A DNA stretch of 64,000 nucleotides from Turritopsis dohrnii. Its lineage: Eukaryota; Cnidaria; Hydrozoa; Anthoathecata; Oceaniidae. Shown here one piece after another: positions 24,987 to 36,600 of the stretch. Made by a program: the position numbers and the translations under genes. The DNA is taken from the NCBI GenBank assembly GCA_027922465.2, contig BQMF02000488.1:1-64000 (forward strand). The letters are read 5' to 3'. Each line of letters begins with the position of its first letter. The stretch's first letter is position 1. The notes below the pieces were generated by a model. That model had not been told where the DNA came from, made no database searches, and saw nothing but the letters and a program-made list of their open reading frames with translations.

Positions 24987-25118
24987 GGATCGTTTTGGAG
25001 AGTACGCCTACCGCCTACGTAGGACTAACAACAGTAGAGAGACCTGTGCAAAGGTTAATCGTCATTGTGCCTGCCAGTGAAGAGTAATTGCTCCCTGTGG
25101 CATGTTCGGTTGGGGGGC

Positions 25119-25144
25119 GGGGGGGGGGGGGGGGGGGGGGGGGG
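25119..25144. repeat. Poly(G) tract, 26 bases (32 of 33 G from 25112)
   Basis: Run of G preceded by six more G and a single C. It lies just past the end of the BEL/Pao remnant, as a mirror of the poly(C) tract upstream of it. Confidence 0.9.
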
Positions 25145-25424
25145 AGTGTTTTAAACTTCGTTCGGAACGCCGTTCCAATATTTTCGGTTCCGTTGATTTT
25201 TGTAAAGCAGATTCTTAGAGAAGCCAGAAGAAAACAGACGCAGAGGAAAACTGGAGTGACAAGTGGCTAAAAAGTATGGACGTCTCTGCTTTATTATGTT
25301 TGTAGTTATTTAACACTCATCTTTGTAGGTTATCAAACCCATCTTATTTAAAAGAGATTTGTTGGACACAAGGCTCCCTCTCCTCTGTGTTGTCTTCCTG
25401 TGTAATACATTATTCAAAACAAAA

Positions 25425-25714
25425 TTATCTCGGTAATCAATAGGGATAACTGACGTTTTTTGGGGGCCGCGATACAGGCGATGGGGTGACGGAAAATTTG
25501 GGTCTAATTTGGGTCCGTGACGTCATCAAAATCTTTGATTGTTGATATCTCCGTAATAACGGTCGTATAGCAAAACGATCCCATACATTTTTTGCTCAGT
25601 TTTTCGAGCTCTACAACATGAGTACATTTTCCGTTGACAATTCCTAAATTTCATTTTTCATGATCTCAACGCAGACTGAACATGGGCGGCGAGAGACCCC
25701 GCGTTGGCGGCTAG
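25425..25714 (+). mobile_element. Helitron-like fragment with 3' terminus
   Basis: Matches, in the other orientation, the units at 53.2-56.1 kb: AATAGGGATAACTGACG, then GACGTCATCAAAATCTTTGA, TTTTTCGAGCTCTACAACA and GAACATGGGCGGCGAG. It ends with a short GC-rich hairpin (CCGCGTTGGCGG) immediately followed by CTAG and then T, which is the Helitron 3' rule. The 5' end is not present or is too diverged. Confidence 0.6.
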
Positions 25715-26155
25715 TCCTCTATTATTTACGCATTTCCTCCCCCCTCTCCCAATTTTTGTCCGGGCAAGTCCAAACTATCCATGAGACGGAGATCGCACCC
25801 AGACTGTTAATAATCATGAGTTCACTGTGAAGCTAATTTTTAAAATGTATTCATGTAAAGAATTTAAGGAAAGTTAAACCACGGTTAAAGCGCCAAAACG
25901 TTAATCGTTTTCCGTAATTTCAAATTTCAAAATAATGAATTTACGAGAAGGTTAAAAGATGGAAAGTGATTCTTTGGCCCAAAATCTATTCTCAGGTGAG
26001 AGCACTTGTTCCATCATAACTATGTTTTCCTATTCCTGAAGTGTTATAGCAAGCCATTGGTCATGGATATAATAGAAAAAGCCATGGATCTTTTTGTAGA
26101 GTATCGTAATATTGGTTTAATATTGATGACCATTAGTTTCTTATAGCTAGCTTTA
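25715..26155. other. Intergenic, nothing recognised
   Basis: AT-rich sequence between a Helitron-like 3' end and a MITE; no supported feature. Confidence 0.5.
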
Positions 26156-26506
26156 CACGCTTTTTTCATAAGAACAATTTTATAAGAACACAAGCCTCAG
26201 ATTGGCCAAAAAATAAGAACAAAATAAGAACAACCCGAGGCTCAAATCAATGTTCCAAAAATTAAGAACAGCCTGAGTCTGAATTTTCTTAAAATAGGAA
26301 CAATTCTTGATAAGAACAACTCATAGGAATTCCCACACTGGCAAATGGTTTAGAAGTTCGTTTTTTCATCTTGCATACTAATATTGGGTCATTTCCAAAC
26401 AGCAACCATGCTTTTTAACAGTTGTTTTTAAAAAGATTATTTTACTGAATAGGAACAAAAGCCAGCCTTAGGTCAGATTTTACTGGTTCCTATAAAAAAA
26501 AATGTG
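26156..26506. mobile_element. TA-target MITE, copy A
   Basis: Left end CACGCTTTTTTCATAAGAAC; right end reads ctataaaaaaaaatgtg, the same terminus reversed with one change. TA flanks both ends (26154-26155, 26507-26508). The interior is full of (A)TAAGAAC words and a GAGGCTC motif, shared with the copy at 42072-42530. Confidence 0.7.
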
Positions 26507-27029
26507 TATATATGCACGGCTGTGGTATGTATATATCTATCAATTTTGTTACATGTAAAAAATGGATTTCTGGTTTTTGTGTCATTTCATGCTTCCAGTT
26601 TAATTATAAGCTGAAAATCAAACACAAACTTTACAAAAATAGGATTCTTCTAGATCTTATGTGTATTAAATGGAGGAATTTTATTATTGAATGAATGAAT
26701 GATATTTACTTGTCAAAAAAGGAATTGCAAAGATGTTTCATTAAAAAGACAATTAGACTGGAGACCATCCCAATAGACTAATCTAAACAGAGTGGGTGGC
26801 CACCAAAATGACTAAAAAAATACATTGACACAGGTTAAATAACAAAATCATACACTTAAATATAAGAAGACAAGCAACAACAACAACAACAAAGAAAATA
26901 AAATAATAATAAAAAAAATACAATTAACTATATAATTGTTATTAATTAGATACTGTCTCTATATCGTGATATAAAGAAATTGCTGATTAGGTTTTTTAGA
27001 TGGTTTAAAGGCATATGGAGGTTAGTTCT

Positions 27030-27575
27030 AGGTGACTAAAAGTAAATTGAAAGAAGTGGATTTGTAGGTAATAGAGTGTATTCCAAAGGATTTAGTATTG
27101 ACTAAAGGTTTATATAGAGTGCCCACTGACTTTCCTCTAGTATTAAATTTATGTGATAACTTAGTAAACTTGATAGTGATGAGGCAACTGATGATTAAGG
27201 GCTGAGTGTACAAATAATACATTGCAGGTTTTAACAATATCAAAGATAGTAAGAAAACCAAGTTTAGCAAAGTGAGGTTTGGAAGGCGTGAGAAGAGGAG
27301 AGAATGTGATAATACGAGCAGCAGATTTTTGCAGTAGGAGGGTACGTTTAGTGATAAAAAGATTCTTGTTGAGCCCAAACCTGGCAACCATAGCGCAAGT
27401 AAGATGAGAAGATAGCATAATAAATAGAAGGAAGAATAGCCTGAGGAACAAAGTGGCAGATTTTACAGAGGGCACGATTAGCTCGGCGATGTTTCATGGA
27501 GAGAGCATCAGTATGCTTTTTCTAGTTTAAGTTTTCATCCAAGTATACTCCAAGGTATTTAATATATTCACTCAG
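27030..27575 (-). pseudogene. Non-LTR retrotransposon (CR1/L2-like) reverse transcriptase, C-terminal relic
   Basis: The minus-strand translation across frames reads YIKYLGVYLDENLN, ANRALCKICHFVPQAILPSI, SSYLRYGCQVWA, LLLQKSAARIITFSP, FDIVKTCNVLFVHS and NTRGKSVGTLYKPLVNTKSF. These are the thumb and C-terminal blocks of the LINE reverse transcriptases common in aquatic invertebrates. Stops (for example after DENLN) and frameshifts show it is dead. The rest of the element is absent. Confidence 0.75.
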
Positions 27576-27687
27576 TTGAAATTTTCATAAAACAATTTTG
27601 TTACTCTATTTTGCTCTACGTAGCAACCGTTTGCAAGACAGTGCGTGTCCACATAAAGCGCGACACTCAAATTTTCTTCACTTCTTC

Positions 27688-30600
27688 ATGTCGAGCAAAT
27701 CTACTCCAGCGAAATTCGCTGACGAGTACAGAAATATTGACCAATCAGAAACATCTTCACTAGGAACATCGTGTCTGCAATTGAGTAGACACCGGTCGTT
27801 AGTCAAGATAAATCATATTTTGAAGGGAGCTGGAAACTAAGATGCTTTTTAATTTCATTGAATAACAGGTAGACAAGTCCTACTGGAACCAGTTATGTTT
27901 TCATTTTCTTTCGTTAGGTGAACAAAGGAATTTGTATAACGAAGGAAATTTCAAAATTACCTTAGCAACGGTGGTCTTTCTCCCTAGCATCAACGAATAG
28001 ATGTGCTTATTTGAATAAATAAACATAGCAAATAACTGATTTCGTTGATAACAAGGAGCGGGGTAACAGTTCTTGGCATGTTTCAAAAGCTTTTTAATTT
28101 CTTTTTACTAAAAAAAATTTTTTTTTTTAAGATTGAGTTTCAGAAACTCAATTTAAGATTCAGTATTTTTGCCGTATATTGGTAGTAAAAAAGTGCTGGA
28201 ATTTACACTGAGCCATGTAAAATTTCTACCTTAATGGTACAAATTTTCGCGGGTACAAATTTTTTTTTCTTTTTTTTTATATTTGTGAAAATTAATACCC
28301 GCGAAATACAATTTTTTCAGCTTGAGAAAATGAATACCCGCGAAAATTTCTACCATTATCTTTTCTTGCGCAGTTAAGTTTTTGGCAAAGGCAATGAGTT
28401 GTAGTAAATAAAAATGGCTTGCAAAGAATCTCACTAAGGGTGATGTAATAGTGAAGACCCTCTTCTACTTTGAAAGAATTCCAGCAGATTTTGTGTTTCG
28501 AAGCAAGAGGGGATTTTTTTTCTATTTAGTGTTACTATATGATATTTACAAATGTTCTTTCTTTCAGCTTTTGAAGATGAAGCTAAAAAGACAGATGAAG
28601 GTTTTAATAGCGTTCCTAAAAAGGAACCGATGAAAGTTTATCTTCGAATCCGTCCATTTACTCCCAAAGAAATATCTGTAAAAGAAGATCAAGGTAAAAC
28701 AACATAAAATTAGTCTGATCACTTGGCATTAGTACAATTTAAACTACTAGCATACAAATTAATCATAAGTACTTTGTTATCACAACCATCATCGTCATCC
28801 ATACAAGGCTTAACATCCATTTTCCTTGCTTGAATGGGTTGAGTGGATTTTAATGACTGCAGATCCTAAGTTAAATCCTCACTGACCCCTTACTAGTCTG
28901 CCAGTTCTGTCAGTATCTGTAGCTTTTAAACTTGTATCTGATTCACTCACAAGAGCTAGATCATTAGCATCACACGGCAATTTGTCTGGAAAACCAAACC
29001 TCATTTTCCTAGATAAAGCTTTTCTGGCAATGATCCTTATAAAGGCCTCTGACACTATGATGGATAGCATAGGACAAATCACTGATTCTACCTTGTCAAG
29101 AAAGTCATCATTAAAAAATAATACAAAATAATACAACAGCAAAAATGATGGCACTTCTATGGAATAACCAGGAAAACCCCTTGAAACAGCTTATAGATAT
29201 ACTGTTATAAGTTAGTTTAATTTACCTCATTTTGATACTTTTGATTAGGATGTATAAACATCAAAGACAATGCTACAATTGAAATCTGTGCTCCGAGAGA
29301 TTCTTTCACATTCAAGTCTTCCATTCGTGGTTTAACTGATCAGACCCACCAATTCTCCTTCAGCAATGTTTTTAAAGAAAGTACGCAACAAAAGGAGTTC
29401 TTTGACCAAACCATGCTTCCATTTGTGAAAGACATATTGGATGGCCAAAATGGACTGGTTTTCACTTATGGCGTCACAAATTCTGGCAAGGTATTTTCAT
29501 ATTTCTTATAAGTGGATATGTTAATGTCTTTACAAATTAAGTGGTTGATTATATTTCTTTCAGCAGTATCAATTCTATGTTATGTTTTCCCTAGACTTAT
29601 ACAATTCAAGGTACTCCCAAAGATGGTGGAATTCTTCCAAGAGCATTGGATGTCCTGTTTAACTCCATTTCAAAGAAATTATACGCTAGAGCTAATCTTA
29701 AACCAAGGCACTGTCATGATATAATTCGTTTATCTAATGATGAAGAGCATAAGGAAAATCTTATCAGAAAGGCAATATTCAATGCTGACGAGAAAGAGGT
29801 TTGTGTTGTTATAGCATTTACAATGTTGGATTTCAGCTACTAAAATATTGTTATGTTTGATTCTTTATGTGTTCTGGGGTTATATACCCAAACACAGTCA
29901 GGTATAAAATAGGTTTTTTATGCCTTTCTAAAAGGCTGAAATACAATATCATTTTCCAATGATAATTTTTCAATTATTATTGAAAAATGACTATCTATTC
30001 AGGAAAGAATGTCATTTTTTACACTCTCTTTTCCAATTTTTCAATGTGAATTTTTTCTGTTTTGAATCGAATCTTACTGTTTTGTGCGCGCACGTTTTCG
30101 TTGCACGCAATGTGATTAAGACGTAAACATACACAAAAACAACATTTTGAACAAGACTAATGAAGATGCAAGAAGCAACTGAGAATTTCATTAAAATTTG
30201 GAGGAGTCAGCAAAATTTATGGGATGTCAAATCCCCATTCTACAGGAGTGGCAAAGTATAGTGGTTCTAATTTTTAATGATAGTGTATTTGCGCCAAAAT
30301 TTTGAAAATTTTGAAAATGATAGTGCCTTAACTCATTTTGCTTATATTGCTCTTGTAGAATATTGACTTATCTGTGTTCAAGTTGTTGAACAGCACAACT
30401 AAAACTGAATCATCTACGTTATCAAGTAACAACACACTTCCAGACCTCTCCATCATCCAGAAATCTAGCAGTGTCACACATATTGATAGTAAGATTTATT
30501 TTTGCTAATACTTCACCTAAAAACTTATTGTCTTCTTTTGTTGCATGATAGTAGATTTTCTTAAACCACTGTAATGTTACACATTGTTTTTCTAATGGTG

Positions 30601-33600
30601 TAGCTGCTGATATAGCAGAAGAAATACGGCAACGAGTTATAGATGATACTACCTTGGACGTGGATCAACAGGGAAATGTGAAGTTCGGTATTTGGGTGTC
30701 CTTTTTTGAAATTTACAATGAGATCATGTATGATTTGCTTGATCTGACTCCGATTGGAAAAGGGAAGAAACGACCAACTCTTAAGATGGGAGATGATAAA
30801 GTTGGTAACCCTTATGTTAAAGGTACAATTATTTTTAGGTTAAAGGGACAATTCTATGGTTTTTAGGTTAAAGGGACAATTCTATGGTTTTTAGGTTAAA
30901 GGGACAATTCTATGGTTTTTAGGTTAAAGGGACAATTCTATGATTTTTAGGTTAAAGGGACAATTCTATGGTTTTTAGGTTAAAGGGACAATTCTATGGT
31001 TTTTAGGTTAAAGGGACAATTCTATGATTTTTAGGTTAAAGGGACAATTCTATGATTTTAAGGTAGATAAAATATTGGTTATTTGAAGTGACATAAACTT
31101 CAATATTTTTTGTTAGGTCTCACCGAGGTTTTTGTCACATCATCTGATGAAGCATACAAGGTAAGTATTATTTTAGCCATCCCTGCTGTTAATGTTGTGC
31201 ACATTCCAAGAAATAAGAAATTAGATGCATTTTCTTTTTTCAGGTTTTGAAACTAGGTCAACGGAACCGCCACATAGCAGCAACGAAACTTAATCAGGCT
31301 TCTAGTAGAAGGTTAAACTAGCTAAACTTCAAATTCTTTCTGATGGATTTATTTGTACTTTTTGTTGGAATTTTTTTTTTGCTGTTTTAGTCACTGTATA
31401 TTTACAATAAAACTGCTGAAGATTGTTGACGTAAAAGACCCTCATGTGGCTAGAATTAGTCGGTAAATGTCTTGTAGTTTTGTATTTTGCATGCTCTGAA
31501 GGCAACAGAGACTGTTTCCACATGATTTTTGATGAAAACTTTGTATTTCTTTCAGTTTGTCAATTGTTGATTTGGCAGGATCCGAGAGATATTGCAAAAC
31601 AAATGCTGTTGGTGATTTGTTGAAGGAAGCAAGCAATATCAACCTATCTATCATGACTCTTGGAAAATGCATCAGTAATCTTCGATACAATCAACTGCAT
31701 CCGTAGGTTCATTCTCAAAATGTTATAAATTATATTATAAAATCATTCTCCAAACATCATGGATGAATTGAACGTCATAAATGCGATATTCCTTTGTAGA
31801 AACCATGCAACAATAATTCCCTTTCGTGAGAGCAAATTAACCCGACTATTTCAAAGTTTCTTTTTGGGGAAAGGAAAAGCTTCAATGATTGTAAACATCA
31901 GCCAGTGTGCATCAGTCTTTGATGAAACGTACAACGTCATGAAGTTTTCTGCTGTTGCTAAGCAGGTTAGTCAGCTGTTGTTGTTGTTGTTGTTTTGTCA
32001 TTGTCATCTTTTGAGGAATGCGTTAATGCAGTAAGTATATCTATGATTTTTTAAGTTATCATTTTCTAATAAGTTGTCCATATGATGGTGCAGTTTCCAT
32101 GGTTTACAATGTAGGTTAAGTTAAAAGCTGCAAGAGCTACTGAGCTGTGGAAAGTTCCACCACTACCTAAAGTTGCAGCAACACCGTCTGTAAAAAGACC
32201 GCCATTATGCATCGTCACACCTGCAACTGCGTCGAAGAAACGCACTTTGGAAAATCCAACTGACTTTTCATATGATGTGAGTGCGAATGCAATGTTGATC
32301 TTCTTATTTAGTGATCCGATATGTCTATCTCATCTTTATGTATTTGTATCAATAGGAACTCGTCAATCTAGTATCAGAATTACGCGAAAAAGTGAAAAAA
32401 GAAAGGCGGGAAAAGTCTAACATGGAAAAAACTGTTCGTGAAGAAGTCAGTCGAGAAATGAATGAATTGATTGTTGAGATCGAGAGTTCTCACAGGTGGT
32501 GAATCATTCATGCATTGGGAAAATATAGTTGATAACATTCTCATTCCAATTCTTATTTGCAATCGTTTTTTTTTTTTTAGTGCACAACTGTTAGAACAGA
32601 AACAAAGTTTAGAGGAGACGATGGATAAAAGATTAGAACTACTTACTAAAACAGTCAATAAGAGACGCAAACGACAAAAACTAGATGATGACGATGATTC
32701 TTATGTGTCTAGTGTTTTGTATCATGCTGAAAAAATGAAAGTGAAGGTAAACATGTTTCCATCTGGTAGGATGCGTAATATGATCTCTCTAGGAAATAAC
32801 TGTCTGGACTCATTTATTTAGGAGCGCGATGAAAGTATTCTATCATTAAAAGCGAAGTTGGTTGAGTTAGAAAGTGAGAGTCAGTTCTTCAAGAGTGCAC
32901 ATACACCCGAACATCAATCCGACCTTATTGAAACAATGAAACATGATATCGCCGAAGCTAAAGAAACTTTACGTATGCAAAATGAAGACATGCTAAGAAT
33001 GCAACACATGTTAAAAAATAAGGATGATGAAATTGACAAGTTAAGGGAAGCGCTGGATGACGATGAGAACTGTAATGAACAGGTAATTCATTTCTCTTCT
33101 TTGCACTATTCAAATACAAAATGTTTCCGAAAGTCCTTCCGATGCGTGCTTTCATTTCTTGTTTGTTTGTTTTTTGAATCACTTTATTTTACAAGTGCAT
33201 CCATAAAAGCTTTTGCTATTACTTTTTTCGCAGGAAAAGTCTGTGTTGGAACTTCAACGGTTGCTGGAAAGTACAATAAAAGAACTTGAGGTTGCACGTG
33301 TAAAACTTGATGATCGAGACAAGAAAATTTTTGAATTACAAAAAGAAACGAAGAAGCAACGAGGTCAGTATAGCCTTCGTAGTAAGACACCCAAGTCTAC
33401 TCAGGTGTAAATAATTCACATTCTTTTTGTCCATTTTTTCCATGTCTTCTGCATGTATGTACTTTTTGACTCGCATGATACAGACTGTTCTGTTCCTTCG
33501 ATCTGAGGAGAGTTTTAACTAACACTTTCGTTTTCATTTACGCCTTTTTGGATTAGGTGTTTTTCACAAGGCTATACTGTCCTTTTTCGTTTCATCACAT

Positions 33601-36600
33601 CCTGTATTCATGCATGTTTTATATTATAATGATTTTTTTCATAAGCTGTATATATACACTTCTTTGTTATTTGCAATCGTTTCAATCATACAATCATATC
33701 TCTCTTGCTAGTATCAGTTATTGTTGAACCAAGCCGGTACATTCTGAAGTGCATCCGATTGAGTCACTGCAGTGCTCGTTTAGTTCTTACAATTTGTAGT
33801 CAACTACCCTTCAAAAGCTGTGAATTTTTTGAGAACCATAAATATTTTGTTAATGATCATAATTTTTATGTATTCTTTAATACTTATACTGTTAGAATTT
33901 AGACAATGATGGAATTCCTCTTTCAACTCCACATTTTGTTTTCTTTTCTACTACCCTCTCTCATCCTTGCAGTTGATTGGTCAACTTCTCCATTGCTGCA
34001 AATCAATTGGTTGATATTCTTTTGTTTGTTTAGTTGATAATGAAGAGTTGTTGAAGCTTTCGAGCCAGCATGAAGAATGGTATGAACTCAGTAAGCAAAA
34101 AAATGTTTTCATTACCAAGGAAAAAAACGAGCTGGAATCCTTGTATAAAGAAAAGGAAAGTGTCATTTCAAATTTGAATGCTCAAGTCAAATTATTGACT
34201 ACACAAATTAAAGAAAACTCTGACCAGTTCAAAACGGTTCAATTTGAGAACGATGAGATGTGCATAAAGCTTGAGAAGTACGAGCGGCTTTTCAAAGAAC
34301 ACCAGACAGCGTTAAATGAAAATGAACAAATCATCGAAGAGTTGAACAAAGAAGTGGCGGACTTGAAAGAACGGTGTAAGAAATCTGATGGTGTAGAGAC
34401 AGCAACAGCAACAACAACAGGTGATGAAAACACTCACAAACTAAAAGAAGAATTACAGATTTCTGAACAAAAACTTTGCGAATATCAAGAGAAAGTTGTC
34501 CGCTTGGAGAAGCAATTGCATTGCTATGATGTTGCAGCCAGCTTGAATTCGAACAAATGCGCCGCTGCTGTCAGAGCAGACAATCAACAAGTGTCTTTAG
34601 TTAAGCATCATGTCACACCAGTCAAAAAACTAGCTACCCCAACTAAAAGTCCTTTTTCACCTGCCAAAAACCAACAAACAGTAAAGAAACTGGAAAAATT
34701 ACTCGAGGAAACGACCAAGGCTCTGGAGAAAAAGACCAATTTAGTTGTGACTAAAACAAACCGTATTCAACAACTGGAAGCTAAGGTAGCCAGCTTCGAA
34801 AAAAAGACTGGTGTCAACGAGATAATAGCTGAACGAGACAAATATGCATTAAAGAACGAAGCTTTAAACTCCCAACTCGATGCTGCACGCGAAGCGAACG
34901 AAAAGCTGAGATTTGAGTTTGAAAACCAAGAAGAAAATTTAGAATGCAATTTAAACGAACTGAAACTATGGATGGAGAAATCTAACTCCAGCGAGAAGAA
35001 ACTGGAGAGTGTGGAAGCGACCCTCTCGAAAAAGCAGTGTGAATTTGATAACGTGAAGGAAGAGTATGAACGTAAGTTGCAACAATCGCATTCTAAGGTC
35101 AAGAATCTCACCGAATCCAATGACAAATTAAATTTGGCTGTCAGTGATGTGCAGGGAGAGAAAGCCATGCTTGAAGGTTCCCTGAAGACTTCTAATGACA
35201 GATTGGCGAGTGTAGAGGAAGAGAACGAAGAACTCCGAAATAAGATGGAAAACAAAACACAGGAAGTCAAAGATTTGAAAGAAGCGATAACGGAGAAAGA
35301 AATTGCGCTTCGGGTAAACCTTTGTGTTTGTTTTTTTGTTTGTTTGTTTGTTGTTTGTTGTTGTTGTTGTTGTTGTTGTTAGTTAATGATGTAATAGAAA
35401 TTTCCTCATGTAGATCATTCAAGAAAAGCATAATGAAGCAGTTCAGAAATGCGAAAAACTAACCGGCATGTTAGATGAGTATAAAGTCTCCACTGCAAGC
35501 AATTCATTCGAAAAATACCAAAAAGGATATGAAGAAAAACTTGAAAAACTGCATATGCAGATTGATGAACACGAGGAGGAGGTATGACTTTCGTTCTTGT
35601 ATAGACGCTTGTGAACAAGTAAGCTCGGAGGTCTGTAAGCAAGAACGCTTGTGAAGGAGGATGTTGTTTTTTGTTTAGAGTGGAAAACTCATCGCTGAGA
35701 ATCTTGACTTAAAAGAGAAATATCGTGAGCTTCAATTGAAAGTAAAAGATGCAGAAGAAATAAAAGAAAAATTACAGAAGAAATTCGACTCTGGTAAGAT
35801 GATTTATTTTAGTCAGTACAAGACACGTTTAGTCCACGTATCGTTCTATGGTTGCAACGTTGTCTTACCGTTGATAAAACCGCTGTTCCCTTCTACTTTG
35901 CAAGATGGGACTAACGGTTCGACTATGCTATGACGCAATAATTTTCAACGCAACAACAAGATCTCATAATGAAGACCAGGCCTTAACTGATGTTTATTTG
36001 ATATCTGTAATTGAATGTGACAGACCTTCAGGTCGAGTGTAGACGTTGTAATATTGTTTGCACCCTTTACATTCGACAGTGTAAATGTAACCATACCTAA
36101 CACATATTGACAGTAATTACGTGTTTGGAAGCATGCTTCTTGTTCTTTCATTTAGTTTTGCTCGAGTTGGAAGACAGTAAAAAGAATTTGAAAATTCTTC
36201 AAGAGAAAACTTTTACTCTGGAAAATGATAAAATGATGTTTTCCAAAGAGAAAGAAAATTTCGAAACAAAACTTGACACGATTGAGAAAGAATTGAACTT
36301 GAAGGAAAATGAACTTGAGGAGTCAAGGAAGATGCGGAACGAAAAGGAGAAAGAGGCTGAGGAAATGCAGAGGAAAAATTTAAAAATACAAAGTGTGAAC
36401 GAAGGTATGTGTAGTAGTGGTGAGGTCAACGGATACAAAAAAGATAATTGAAGATCGGTCAACTTTACCTGGCTTTTAATGGAGAGTGGATTCCATTCTA
36501 TCATTTACTTCACAATTTTGAAGCTAGATATTTTTCAATCTAGATCAGTTTAAGACTGTGTTTCGGCTGGAACAAGAAATCCAGGAATGTCGATCTATTA

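Noticed and set aside
27161..27475. Two overlapping membrane-protein-like ORFs on the minus strand
   Set aside because: They are two frames of one frameshifted LINE reverse transcriptase.
30837..31060. CRISPR-like array of 28-bp repeats
   Set aside because: The repeats are directly adjacent with no spacers, and the site is a eukaryotic intron; it is a minisatellite.
34767..35270. 167-residue Ser/Phe-rich minus-strand ORF
   Set aside because: It is the antisense shadow of the kinesin coiled-coil exon 34034-35313.
35341..35380. Poly-cysteine tail (TGT)n of the long kinesin ORF
   Set aside because: The codons past 35313 are intron microsatellite; a GTAAAC donor at 35314 removes them and the next exon fits in phase.
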